Shown here: piece after piece, positions 33,131-44,560 of the stretch
Layout: each line of letters begins with the position of its first letter
Numbering within the stretch: the first letter of the stretch is position 1
Assembly (NCBI RefSeq): GCF_001625215.2
Contig: NC_030387.2
Coordinates: forward strand, 36,045,606 to 36,109,605
DNA length: 64,000 nucleotides
Direction: 5' to 3'
DNA from: Daucus carota subsp. sativus
Taxonomy: Eukaryota; Streptophyta; Magnoliopsida; Apiales; Apiaceae
The notes under the pieces: model-generated
Seen by the model: only the letters and a program-made list of their open reading frames with translations
What the model was told of the DNA's origin: nothing
The model's database searches: none
Position numbers and translations under genes: made by a program

Positions 33131-36100
33131 TCAAGTGTTGATTGTGTCCAAGACGTTGCGAGTCTTACACATAGCTTCCAGAGGCTCGGCTTTAGGCATC
33201 GTAAGTCCTTTTCCTTCAGCTAGATCAATTAGCTCATCACTAACTCGCTCCCATTCAAAGCATTGAATCAACGAGGCTAAAACCAAGCCAACCACACGAT
33301 GAGCTAGTCCACTTCCTGGGCAAGACCTCCTGCCCATTCCAAACGGCATCAATTTGTGTGTTTCAACTTCTATGCCTTCAAATCTCTCTGGTTTAAAGCT
33401 TGTAGGGTCATCCCACACCTTGGGATCCCTGTGAATTGACCAGGAATTAACCAAAACAAGTGTGCCAGCTGGAATATCGTAGCCACTAACCTTGCAGTCA
33501 GCTGATGCCTTGTGTGGCAGTAACAAGGGTGTAGCTGGGAATAACCGGAAACTCTCCAGGATGATATTATGGAGATACGGCAACTTAGATAGATCCGACT
33601 CTTCAACAAGGCGGTCTTGACCAATTACAATATCTATCTCGTCTCTAGCTTTCTTCAACACATGTGGATGATTCAGTAGAAGAGACATTGCCCATTCAAT
33701 TGTGACACCAGATGTATCCGATCCAGCAAATATCAAAACCTATTGCAACAAATAATATAGTGAGAAGAAGAAAATTCAATTCAATCAAGTAGCCCGTAAT
33801 TAGACACATATGGTTCTCCATGCACAATATTACTATGCTTAAAATTCTTTCACTGGGATACATTTATGATTTAACCCTTGCGCACAATGAACTAAAATAT
33901 ATGACATGTATCATTATACTCATGTCTATTCTCCGGAATTTCAAAACTACGTAGGCTCTAGAGAAGAATTCCCACACAAAAAGAAAGCAATGTCACCTCC
34001 AAGTTTTATATATTGTAGTTTAATACTTAGTATGATTTTAATTATTACAGATATATAATTTCTCTTAAAAAAAGGAAACTTAATATGAAACAGAGCTTGC
34101 TAAACCTACGATCTGCAGTGGAACAAGTCCCAGCAAGACAGGTGGCAGCTCTGCTAGCAGAATGCTTCACAAAAAAGGGGGCGTTTGGATGATAGGTGGG
34201 AATGAGAATTTTAAGAGCGTGGAAGGAATAGGTTCCCCTTCCATACAATAAATTGCTAATCCAAACATCAATAGGTTTGAGGTTCTGATTCCCGTTAACG
34301 AGGCTCATTAATCATGAACCAAACACCCCTAAAATGTAAACAAGTTCAACTCAGTCTTAAGCTCTTCACAATCCTGGACAAGCCAACCGAAAGCAAAAAA
34401 TTTTACCCCAGCACTGAAACCATAGTTACATGGATCGTGGATCGATTCGGTACGCGATACGAATTCGGGTACGCAGGACGTGAGTATGGATGAATCGGGT
34501 ACGAGGAGCCGTGAATCGGGTTCGCGGGTCGAATTAAGGATCCCGTAATTTTTATATTAAAAAAATATAAAAATCTTATTTTGGCAAAATTCATATTAAA
34601 AGGTGTAGTTTAGAGTAATAAATAAAAAATAATAAGAATTGTTTCTTATGTGAAACGAGGTGCATAATAAAATAAATTTTTATCCCTTTTGATCTTTAAA
34701 CGGGTTGACTGGATGGTAAAAGTTATTATATTTATTTATCATTTTTTTATAAATTAAATTTTCAGCACATATTTTTATTTATAAAATTAAAAAAAAAAAC
34801 AAAGCGTCAAAAAATAACGGAGAGAGTGCTGAAACTTTCCAACGTGGGCTCTTGGACAAGCAAATGCATTAGGTGGGCCTAGAAATGAATGCAGGGGTTA
34901 CACATTAAATAGACACACACAAAACTTATACATATATACAGTATATTATTATTATCCAGCACGATCTACCATAACTTTCACGAGTTATCACATTGGTATC
35001 TGTGTTGTCTTCTCCCCCACTTCGTTTTCTCCCCCGCTTCATCTTCTCCACAAACCACACATCACTTTCAGCTGCAAACAGTCATGTATACATATATCCA
35101 CATATATACATATCACAGGTCAGGTAAAACACCACTACTCGCCTCTTTCTTCTTAATTTCATCCTCGTTTTATAGTCGCCGGTAAGTGATCAGAGTTCGT
35201 CGGAAATGACGAACTGGAACGCGATCCCGAGTGTTCCGGGTCGACTTCGACCCGCGTTCCGGAACGACCGTACCAGTTCACGGTTCCCTAGGTCGACCCG
35301 CGAACCGGGTAACTATGACTGAAACTTTCTGAGAAACTGACATAACTCATCTTCTATTTGAAAGACAGGCAAGGTTCAGGCAGGACCTTCCTACCCTTAT
35401 ACTCACACTCACGTGCGCTGAGTCACAGACCGACATAATTCATCTTTTATTTGAAAGACAAGCAAGGTTCAGGCAGGAGCCTCCTACCCTTATTATACTC
35501 ACACCCATGTGCGCTAAGTCACAAGCCTTCAAGGCTCGATCCCCTGATACCAAGAGAAGACTAAAAAAAACTATTTTACAATACCACGGAATAGGGTTTC
35601 AATTACACAGTTGATGTACCTCTAAAATATGAAATAGTTTCTGATAAAGGTTGATGTATTTTTGACATTCTATTATCTATCTATCTACCTTGGTCAAGTT
35701 TAATTATAAGTTTTTGTTCATAAAACTGCCCTTCCCACCACAATCCCGGCTGCTCTAACCTGCAGAAACTAATTTAGCTCTACCGGACTTGGACAACATC
35801 AAGATTAAACAATTCTACTATTGTGTGATTTATTCTTGTTTTCCGATCTTATACCTCTCACCGGTTGGCTATTTAAAAGATTAGTATACGTACCGTGATG
35901 AGACCTTTAATAATGTTATCACTGTAATAATTAGGTTGTGATTGCTGAAGAGAAAGCAAATGATCAACCATAGAGTTCCTACTGTCACCATTTCTATGCT
36001 CTTCAATTATCCCTCGCAAAAGCTTATCCATTTTCTTAAACAAGAATAAAGCACGTTTTTGAAAATTCTTGTAATCAATCCATTCCAATATTGGCAGGAA

Positions 36101-36769
36101 ATCACCAGGATATGAAGCTCCGGCCATAGACAACACCTCCTCAATTATATCCCGCACGTGCTTAGCCTCCTCATCATCATCCACAATTTCTCCATAGTAT
36201 CTCTTTCCCGCAATCATTCTCATGATGACGTTAAATGATAGATCAGTCAAATGGGGTTTCAGCACTACTTTTCCAAACTCATGTCGCGTGTTTTGAGATA
36301 ATCTATGTAGCAACTGATTAACCTCATCACGTCGAATTGACAGAAAAGAGTCCAGCCGACTTGTGGAAAATATTTCAAGAGCAGAGAGACGACGGAGGTT
36401 CCTCCAGTGATCACCATAGGAGGCACCAGCCATGGTGGACCAGTTGTAGCCAATGGTCTCCCCCAAGGTGAGGCGGGGACGATCGGCTAAAACAACATCG
36501 TTTTTGGTGAAACATTCCTCAACTGCAGCTGGTGAAGACACGACAACAACTAGGAAAGAACCGAAACGAAGAGAAAAGACAGGGCCGATGGTTTTGGAGA
36601 GGCTGTCCAAGGTTCTGTGAAGTGGTTCCTTAATGAGGTGAAGGTGGCCTATTATCGGGAGTTTTGGAAAGGGACTAGGAGGTAGATGCTTTGATTTTTT
36701 GAATAATTTGGAAACAAAGAATATGAGCAGGAATGAGAGGGAGACATAAAATAACATATATGGATCCAT
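33131..36769 (-). CDS. Cytochrome P450, CYP81-like, two exons (complete copy)
   Basis: Exon 1 is 36769-35894 (292 residues) and exon 2 is 33739-33131 (202 residues). The phase-0 intron has donor ACG/GTACGT and acceptor AG/GTTTTG, giving 494 residues, normal for the family. It has an N-terminal membrane anchor (about 4-22) and the proline hinge [19 protein letters not shown] typical of CYP81. Further motifs are the I-helix AGSDTS (297-302), ExxR as ESFR (354-357), PERF (409-412) and the heme loop [10 protein letters not shown] (425-434, Cys432). CYP81 enzymes are ER monooxygenases that hydroxylate phenylpropanoids such as isoflavonoids and lignans or indole compounds; the substrate cannot be read here. 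The 2154-bp intron contains a hAT-like element (34421-35317) and a MITE. Two further first exons lie upstream without a second exon of their own. Confidence 0.93.
34176..34330. mobile_element. Short hAT-like MITE in the P450 intron
   Basis: Ends aggggggcgtttgg and the imperfect inverse ccaaacacccct, about 155 bp, no ORF. Confidence 0.55.
34421..35317. mobile_element. hAT-like non-autonomous element in the P450 intron, perfect 8-bp target duplication
   Basis: It starts catagttac and ends with the exact inverse gtaactatg. The flanking 8-mers are both actgaaac (34413-34420 and 35318-35325). Both subterminal zones are GC-rich and full of short repeats such as cgggtac, gaatcggg, gggtcga and cgaccc, unlike the AT-rich middle. 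The 897-bp element has no transposase frame. A CT-rich stretch at about 35005-35080 could be captured leader sequence. Confidence 0.8.
35338..35526. repeat. 94-bp tandem duplication in the P450 intron
   Basis: The phrases gacataactcatctt, caaggttcaggcagga, cctacccttat and gcgctgagtcaca occur twice in order, at 35338-35431 and 35432-35526. Confidence 0.85.
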
Positions 36770-37677
36770 GGTTTGAGTCTGGTGTTTGAAACTGTATTGC
36801 TACTTAGAAATCATATACTATACGCTCCACCTACTTGTATAAGATAAGACTTTCTTGGTCATGGATATCAGGGAGAGGGCTTGTTCCGTGTACCTCTATA
36901 TTGAAAATTCTTTTAAAAACTTAGGTATGTACGTATTTAGGAGCATCAACCCCAATTGATCATAAGGTAAAAGGCAGTAAAATCGGAATTGTGGCTCCTG
37001 TTCAATCAATCATGCTATGAATATATAGTCTGGTCCCTCCTTTTCTCTTACAAGTAATTTTTGTTTCTCTGGGAACTAATAGATCAGGTTCAGATTTTCA
37101 GATAAACTCCCGTTCTAAAACTTCAATAATACTAATTACTAGTTTACACATTACACCAAAGTGACCAAACTTTTGAGAAATCATATAAATCAACTATTTT
37201 CTGAAAGACAACAAGAATATTGTTGGGGCCGAGAGAATGGTATTGTTAGGGACCTCCTACCCTTAAACACACGTGCCTCCACGGAGTTACAAACCCTCAA
37301 GACACAGCCTCTTGTTACCAAGAAGATGACAGAACAGGGGAAACTGTTTTACAGTTTGCATGATATGATATAAGTGAGCAATAACTACCTTGTTAATGTA
37401 ACTCAGAAGTCTGAAACAGTTTCTGATGAGAGTTGATGTATTTTCAATACTCCCTTGTTTATTTACCTCGCGTTTATTTTAACATCTTCTGTTCATAAAC
37501 ATGACCCTCCCCCCAGTAGTCCCGGCGGCTCTATCTAGTTGATACTAATTTAGCTCTCCAGGACTCAGCATCTCAGTTAGACCAGTCTACTATTGTGTAG
37601 TGTTGGTTTCTAGAGTTTAAAAATAACAATATCTGTACTTCTCATTAATTGGATAATATGGGAATTAGTATACGTAC
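36770..37677. other. Promoter of the first P450 unit and residual intron of the second
   Basis: About 37190-37640 is homologous to intron sequence beside the other two donors (phrases ttgttaccaaga, gttgatgta, cccggc.gctct). No exon-2-like coding sequence. Confidence 0.6.
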
Positions 37678-38553
37678 CGTGATGAGACCTTTAATAATGA
37701 TATCACTGTAATAACTAGGCTGTGATTTCTGAAGAGAAAGCAAATGATCAACCATGGAGTTTCTACTCTCACCATTTCTATGCTCTTCAATTATCCCTTG
37801 CAAAAGCTTATCCATTTTCTTAAACAAATATAAGGCACGCGTTTGAAAATTCCTGTAATCAATCCATCTCAAGATTGGCAGGAAATCACCAGGATATGAA
37901 GCTCCGGCCATAGACAAAACCTCCTCAATAATATCTCGCACGTGCTTAGCCTCCTCCTCATCATCCACATCTTGCCCGTAGTATCGTTTCCCTGCAATCA
38001 TCCTCATTATGACGTTAAATGATAGATCATTCAAGTGGGTTTTCAGCACAACTTTTCCAAACTCGTATCGCGTTTTTTGAGACACTCTGTGTAGCAGCTG
38101 ATTCACCTCATCACGCCGAATTGACAGAAACGAGTCCAGCCGACTTGTGGAAAATATTTCAAGAGCAGAGAGACGACGGAGGTTCCTCCAGTGATCACCA
38201 TAGGAGGCACCTGCCATGGTGGACCAGTTGTAGCCGAGGTACTTCCCTATGGTAAGGCGGGGACGACCTGCTAAAACAACATCGTTTTTGGTGAAGCACT
38301 CCTGAACTGCGGCTGGTGAAGACACGACAATGACTAGGAAAGAACCAAAACGAAGAGAAAAGACGGGGCCAATAGTTTTAGAGAGGCTGTCCAAGGTTCT
38401 GTGAAGTGGTTCCTTAATGAGGTGAAGGTGGCCTATTATTGGAAGCTTTGGAAAGGGACTGGGAGGTAAGTGCATTGATTTTTTGAACAATTTGGAAACA
38501 AAGAATATGAGCAGGAATGAGAGGGAGGCATAAAGTAACATATATGGATCCAT
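37678..38553 (-). CDS. CYP81-like first exon, second copy, no second exon of its own
   Basis: 876 bp fully open, 292 residues, nearly the same as exon 1 of the complete gene, with the same start MDPYML, hinge [19 protein letters not shown] and end IIKGLIT. The donor ACG/GTACGTATACTAAT is identical to that of the complete copy. Between its donor (37677) and the next first exon (36769) I see no sequence encoding the I-helix, ExxR or heme loop. Its leader (caaacaccagactcaaacc before ATG) is also conserved. Either it is spliced to the exon 2 at 33739-33131, 3.9 kb downstream and in the same phase, or it is a truncated duplicate that has not yet decayed. Confidence 0.75.
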
Positions 38554-39572
38554 GGTTTGAGTCTGGTGTTTGGAAATGTAATGAATAATGCTAGATATGA
38601 AGTCTTACTTTACATGCTCTACTTGTATAAGATAAGAGTTTCTTGGTCATGGACTAATTGATTCTTAAATGGATGTCAGGCCAAAGAGTACTGGGTTATC
38701 TCAGGGACGGAGCTCTTTATGAGTACATCAATTTTGTATACAAAAATTTATACATAAATCATAACTAATAATTATGTAAAAGACAGTGAAACCAGACTAT
38801 ATGGTTTGGTCCACTTGTTTTAACCAGTAACCTTTGTTGCTTAGTGAACTAATGAACTATGTCTAAATTTCTGGATCAACTCTGGTTCGTGCCTCAATTG
38901 AGCCACAACTCTAAAGGCTCAACCCCTTGTTACCAAGAGAAGAGGGGCATCGTTTCTACAATACCGCGGATAAGATACAAATGAGGAATTATGTAGTTAA
39001 TGTACCTCTGAAATCTTGCTATTAAGGGTTGATGCGTGACATTTGTTTGTTTATCTACCTTGGTTAGGTTTTTAAGAGTCTTATGTCCATAAACCCGCCC
39101 TCCCCACCATGGCCCCATCAATCCTGGCTGCTCTAACCTTTCTGACGTTCAGTATTTAGCTCAACTGGACGTGAACATCATCTAAATTTAACCATTCTAT
39201 ACAGTAACATAAGACGATACTTGATCATTGATCCATACAAGGACGTCGAGCCAAAGATGATACTGTATCAGGGACAGAGCTATCTATAGGAATACATTAA
39301 ATTATACACATAAACACATACTTGTTTCTAAATAGACTGGGATCATTTTTGTTGTAGGGGGAGATCCGCTCTAACAATTCCGTCACCATCTACCAACACG
39401 ACTGGGAAGGTTTCAAAAAAGGTAGGCATACGACGTACAAAAAGTTCACGCCCTTTTAATGTTAATTGCTATGAATTCAACAATTTTTTTTTACATATAT
39501 ACTTCTATCAAGCAAATAACTCTGGAATTAGTACAAATTAGCTAGAGAAAAAGTGTGGATTAGTAAACTTAC
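38554..39572. other. Promoter of the second P450 unit and residual intron of the third
   Basis: About 38885-39200 is homologous to the intron segments at 35520-35860 and 37290-37600. No exon-2-like coding sequence on the minus strand. Confidence 0.6.
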
Positions 39573-40445
39573 CACCATGAGACCTTTAATTATGAAGTCA
39601 CTGTAAGAATCAGGCTGTGATTTCTGAAGCGAAAGCAAATGTCCAACCATGGAGTTTCTACTCTCACCATTTCTATGCTCCTCAATCACCCCTTGCAAAA
39701 TTCCATCCATTTCCTTGCTCAGCACCGCAGCACGTTTCTCATAATTCTTGTAATCAATCCATTTCAGAAATGGCAAGAAATCGCCAGGATATGAACTTAC
39801 TACAGACAGCACCTCCTCAATTATTCTTCGCACTTGTTTAGCCTTCTCTTGATCATCCACCACTTCTCCGAAGTACCGCTTACCTGCAATCATCCTCATC
39901 ACAATATTGAATGACAAAACATTCAAATTTGGTTTCAGCACTACTTTCTTAAACCCCTGCCCCGCATTTTGAGACAATGCGAGTAGCAGGTGATTAACCT
40001 CATCTCTGCGTATCGACAGAAATGAGTTGAGTCGGCTCGTGGAAAAGATCTCAAGGGAGGCGATACGACGAAGGTTTCGCCAATGGTCACCGTAGGAAGC
40101 ACCAGCCATAGTGGACCAGTTATAAGCCATGTACTTTCCCATGGTCATGCGGGGGCGGTTGGCTAAAACGATGTCGTTCTTGGTGAAGCATTCCTCGACA
40201 GCGGCTGGTGAAGACACGACAACGACGAGGCTGGAGCCGAATTGGAGAGACATGACGGGGCCAAAGGCTTTGGACAGGGTGTCTAAGGATCGATGAAGCG
40301 GTGACTTGATGAGGTGAAGGTGGCCTATTATTGGGAGCTTGGGGAAGGGACTTGGAGGCAAATTCATGGAGGTTCTGAACAACTTGGAAACAAAGATTAT
40401 GAGCAGCAGTGAGATGAAGGCATGAAATAACGTTATTTGTTCCAT
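39573..40445 (-). CDS. CYP81-like first exon, third copy, no second exon of its own
   Basis: 873 bp fully open, 291 residues, more diverged from the other two (start MEQITLFHAFISLLLI, end IIKGLMV), with the same hinge and the conserved [20 protein letters not shown] segment. The donor is GTG/GTAAGTTTACTAAT, again phase 0. No second exon lies between here and the next first exon at 38553. If it is used, it would have to splice 5.8 kb to the exon at 33739-33131. Intron sequence just after the donor is shared with the other two units, showing that exon 1 plus flanking intron was the duplicated unit. Confidence 0.72.
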
Positions 40446-41438
40446 GACTTGAGTCTGGTTACTGCTCTGTGCGGCTGCTACGAGTAAGATGAGAGTTTTA
40501 TAGGTGCTGAATGATAAAACATAGACAATTTAGTAAAATGTCAAAAAAGTGGAGTATTTTCTTATTCCGCCATTTAATTGAATTTGATATCCTTCGACAA
40601 TATCTTTAACGAATATTATCTTATACGGACTATTTCTAAATAAAGATGGCTCTGGCGGTCAAATATTCATCTAACGGCCGAAAACCGTAAGCCATTTAAA
40701 AGGTTTGCAACAATAAACTGTCGGGGATCAGGTTTCTAAAAAGAATAGTCCAGAATAAATTCTTCAGATACTCTACTCGTTAGGAGTGTTGATCTGAAAC
40801 TGGGGAATCATCGTAAAGGTTTGAACATGGAAGTTGTCTGAGATTGAACTACAATCATTTCAGGTCAAATCATTTCATAAATAACATTGAAATCTTTTCA
40901 TTCAGCTTCAAAGTTGTCAAAAATAGTGCTTAAATTTTTTTTTTATTCAACAGCGGAATAAAACCAGATAGTAAAATTATTATCAACGTGCTCTTGAAAC
41001 TTAATGCGCCAGCCCTTGACATGAAATCAGACACAAGTACAGTAGTACACTAGTACGCATATCAAAGGGATATAATCAATCTTCATTCAGATATCTCATG
41101 TGGATCGTCCGAAACTCTGTGACTTGTTTCTTCTCTGTCTTTTCTGTTGTAAAAAATTGCTACTGAAATGTAGAGTCACCTCTCCATAAACCGTCTCAAA
41201 AATTTGATCTCTCAGTGCCCACATTTTATTTGAAATGCTCAACATTTCTATGAAGTATTTGGCCTCGAATCCAAACCACAGTATCGACAAATTAGTATAC
41301 TCTTCTTGAACAACAAATAAAGCTGCAGCTGTTCAGCATTTTAAGGTTCTTAAAATATGAAACCAAACAACATAATAACATTCTCTTCATAAAACTATAG
41401 GCAAACGAACTGATATCCATCTCTCGTAATTACAATTG
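40446..41438. other. Promoter side of the P450 array and 3' flank of the GT47 gene
   Basis: A 64-codon minus-strand frame at 41096-41290 lies just downstream of the glycosyltransferase; it has no recognisable domain and is probably 3' flanking sequence. Confidence 0.45.
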
Positions 41439-42842
41439 TCATTGTTTCCTAAACCTCTCTAAAACCCCCTCAACTGCAATATCAAAAGCATCCTTATTAT
41501 TCGAGACACCCTCACCTGGAATTGCATATACAATTTTAGGTATCAACTCAATCACTCTCTCTTTCATTTCCGCGATTTTTGCTTTACTAAATCCCTCAAG
41601 CACCCTCTTCACTGACGTTCCCCTCATCACGTCGTTATGATCTATAAAAACAGAGAACTTATCTGGCTCAGCTGGCAAGAACCACTCGTACTGATTATGC
41701 ACGCTTCTTTTCCAGAAAAAAACCGGTATTGAACCTGCGATCATACAATCAAAAATTGACCTGCGAGTATAGCTATCGCCTCTAGGCTGCAAGCAGAAAT
41801 TCGAGTCCAAAAGTGCTTCCAAAATTGCTGTGCTACCGTTGGAACACTGAGTCACTGCGCAGTCAACTAAGCTACACGACTCGTTTTCATTCCTACATTG
41901 ATTCAGCAAATATCCTCGGAAGTCATTTTTTATGTCGACACGTGTAGCACCGACAAAGCTGGTGAGGCGACTACGGTTGAGACCGCGAATAAAGCTCTGC
42001 CATTCGAGGATTTGTGAGCGAGAGTGAGGGTGAAATCCAGTGGGGTAAGGTACACCAATGTCGTAGTAATCTGATGGCGCGCGTTCAATTGTGAGGCGAG
42101 TGATGTGCTGCATTGAAGGCATGTTGAGGAAGCTGGAGCCCCAAAGTTTTTTCGGTTCAGTTAACCGTCGAAAGTCCCAAGTGATCCGGCCTAGGACAAT
42201 GAAATGATCAGAGCCGTTGGATCTCTTCCAATACGGCTGATCTTGAAGCCACATTAACAAAATCTCGCAAAGAAAATCACGTTCTTGTACTTTATGATTG
42301 TCGAACAAATATTTTCCAACTGCAAGTCCTGCGTAAAATGGGATGTAGAAAGCCGTAGCTAATTCTGGCTCCAACGTTCTGCATTTGTGGTTCATGATTC
42401 TGTGGTGATACATAATTTCTAATGAAAATTGATTTGTACGGTACCAGGCCGGTGCTAGACTCGCTGGCAGGATTCGCTCAAACTCCCTAGCTCTCCGACC
42501 AAAGCCATTATTTGTTGCGATACCACACTGCCAATGCCAGGGGTCTAAATCGTCGCAATTGCTTAACAACTCTCTGTTAAACATTGGTGGCAATTGGTAC
42601 ACATATATCCTGCCAGAGTTACAGTCATCGGAAAGACCAGATTTAGGTAGAGATGCTGAGGGAGTACGTGTGAGGAAGAATACGAAGAAATGTATGGAGA
42701 GAATGAGGAAAATGAAGAGGCATTGGTGAGGGTGTAAAGAAATGTTGGGATGGAGTGAAGTGAAAGCATTTTTGACAAGGGTTTTGAATTTTTTGGGAGT
42801 TTGAGGTTGAGAGGACAAGGATTCAATGTTGCTTGGAAGCAT
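41439..42842 (-). CDS. GT47 exostosin-family xyloglucan galactosyltransferase-like protein (MUR3/XLT2 group)
   Basis: A single-exon protein of 467 residues. A short cytosolic N-terminus is followed by a signal anchor (about 40-58, CLFIFLILSIHFFVFFL) and a lumenal exostosin domain: RIYVYQLPPMFN near the start, WYRTNQFSLEIMYHHRI, HFIVLGRITWDFRR, and the C-terminal FCLQPRGDSYTRRSIFDCM followed by AGSIPVFFW, the nucleotide-sugar-binding half. This layout matches plant type II Golgi enzymes that add galactose to xyloglucan (XLT2, MUR3 and relatives). Which xylose position it modifies cannot be told from the sequence. The start at 42842 is the first Met and gives a normal-length N-terminus. Confidence 0.92.
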   Translation of the reverse strand: MLPSNIESLSSQPQTPKKFKTLVKNAFTSLHPNISLHPHQCLFIFLILSIHFFVFFLTRTPSASLPKSGLSDDCNSGRIYVYQLPPMFNRELLSNCDDLDPWHWQCGIATNNGFGRRAREFERILPASLAPAWYRTNQFSLEIMYHHRIMNHKCRTLEPELATAFYIPFYAGLAVGKYLFDNHKVQERDFLCEILLMWLQDQPYWKRSNGSDHFIVLGRITWDFRRLTEPKKLWGSSFLNMPSMQHITRLTIERAPSDYYDIGVPYPTGFHPHSRSQILEWQSFIRGLNRSRLTSFVGATRVDIKNDFRGYLLNQCRNENESCSLVDCAVTQCSNGSTAILEALLDSNFCLQPRGDSYTRRSIFDCMIAGSIPVFFWKRSVHNQYEWFLPAEPDKFSVFIDHNDVMRGTSVKRVLEGFSKAKIAEMKERVIELIPKIVYAIPGEGVSNNKDAFDIAVEGVLERFRKQ

Positions 42843-44026
42843 TGTCCAGGCTGAGAAATTAGAATGAAGCAGAGTTATGGGAGGTAGTGACTAGCGAAGC
42901 TGAGAAATTAGTTAGGTACCTATAGCATGGTACAACTGATAAAAATTAAAACAAGTAAAATTTGAGGGCACCGACAAATCTGATGGTTTGGTATTATTTT
43001 TTGCACTTTATTTTTAGTAGCTCAGTAACTTTTAACCTTGTGAGTTTTAACTTACAGAAGCAATTTGTGCATTTTTTTCAGAAATTGTTCAGTGAACAAG
43101 TATACAGTACTTGAAATTCATCTACTCTTGATTAAGATGAATAAATTGTTTGCGAGTCTCGTTCGATGTCATAATGAGCGAGTGAGTGAGATATCATGAC
43201 AAGAGCATGACTAAATTGCAAGTTAAAACTTCGTCTTTTGTGGAGAACATGGATAAATTGTGCGTGAGTCTCATCCTCTCTTGATCTCACGAGATATGTT
43301 TGGTTTGATTCGAGTTAACAACTTACTGTATCCTTGATTATATTCATGCAAAGAGCATAACACAGTACCACTTAAGCAAAGCAAGTGCCTATTTCCAAGT
43401 CTGTGAATATGTTGAACCAGTCAAAACGAATAATTATTATGTAGACTAATGATATTTGTTAAAGGGCATATAAACATAATACATCCATGATTCCAGGTAA
43501 AGTAGAAAGCAGAAAGAAAAGAAAAGAGCACAAATGCAGGATTGTAACCCGTAAATGATGGGGAGGGTTTAGTTACCGAGATTAAAGAAGGGACATGGGT
43601 CAGGGTCACGAGTAAAGTAAAGAGGGGTGTAAAAATATGAAGTGGAGCTGTGGAACATGGAGGAGTCAAAAAAGGGCATGGGTGTCTGCAGTGGAGGGTT
43701 AAAAATGGCTAAATGCATTGAAAGTAGATGTCGCCAATAAATATCGGGAGGCCAGTCTGAGTGAAGATAGGCAACAGAGCACTGAAACTGCATGTTCTGG
43801 GCCATCATCTTGTACTACAAACTGTAAAATGCATGGCCAAAAACTTCCTATTAAATTGAGATAACAAGTACAATTTCTTGCAGATAATTAGACTGGAATT
43901 ACTATTTCCACCGGATGGAAAGATAGACTTTCCACCACAGAAATATAATGCAGTAATGGAGTAGTTTGCTCGCTCACCACTCTTTTGAGCATTTTCAATG
44001 CTTTTAGACAAATTGATCGGCATATA
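42843..44026. other. Intergenic DNA upstream of the GT47 gene
   Basis: Several short overlapping minus-strand frames at 43421-44088 show no known domain. A 79-codon frame (43808-43569) is the longest, but I cannot support it as a gene. Confidence 0.45.
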
Positions 44027-44307
44027 CTCATTTCGTCCCATTCATTTTTATAAGATTTATAGGATGTCCCATTGTTATTTGTGTACATTCCAAAGATAAT
44101 AATTTTTAATAATATAAAACATTATTCTTCAAAAAAAAAATATAATATAAAACATTATTACACTTACTATTTTCCTCCACTCTCAAATCTTTTATTAAAT
44201 ATAAATTAGTTTCACCACTTTACCTCCTTTTTCATCTAAATTCACTCATTTTTTTAACATTTTCTTGGTCTCGTGTCCATTGGTCGGGACGGAGGGACTC
44301 GAGGGAG
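44027..44307. mobile_element. Stowaway-type MITE (mariner ends)
   Basis: Left ctcatttcgtcccattcat, right gggacggagggactcgagggag, with TA on both sides; about 280 bp and AT-rich inside. Confidence 0.6.
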
Positions 44308-44560
44308 TAATAATAGTTAGCTATAGCCTATATTATAGATTATTAAAAAATTATTTTGCTAAAACGCTATTAGCTGTAGTTGTTAACTATATCTCAAAAG
44401 TAATTTCTCATTATTATAAGAAAAATGCTAGATATCCAAAAAGTATTCTCAATTCTTTTCACAAATTTAGTTGACGGCATTTCATTGGAAATATAATTGA
44501 AAGAAATGATATGGACGTTATTTAGAATGGATCAAGAAATATAAAGATCAATAGTTAAAA

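Noticed and set aside
35541..35560. ttggtatcagggg-like phrase (minus strand) resembling an LTR primer-binding site, and a nearby tRNA B-box-like ggctcgatcccc
   Set aside because: No LTR or A-box at the right distance. The same segment recurs beside each P450 donor, so it is shared intron sequence.
41096..41290. 64-codon frame downstream of the GT47 gene
   Set aside because: It lies where the 3' untranslated region is expected and shows no domain.
43421..44088. Cluster of minus-strand short frames upstream of the GT47 gene
   Set aside because: They overlap one another in different frames, lack domains and have no visible splice links.
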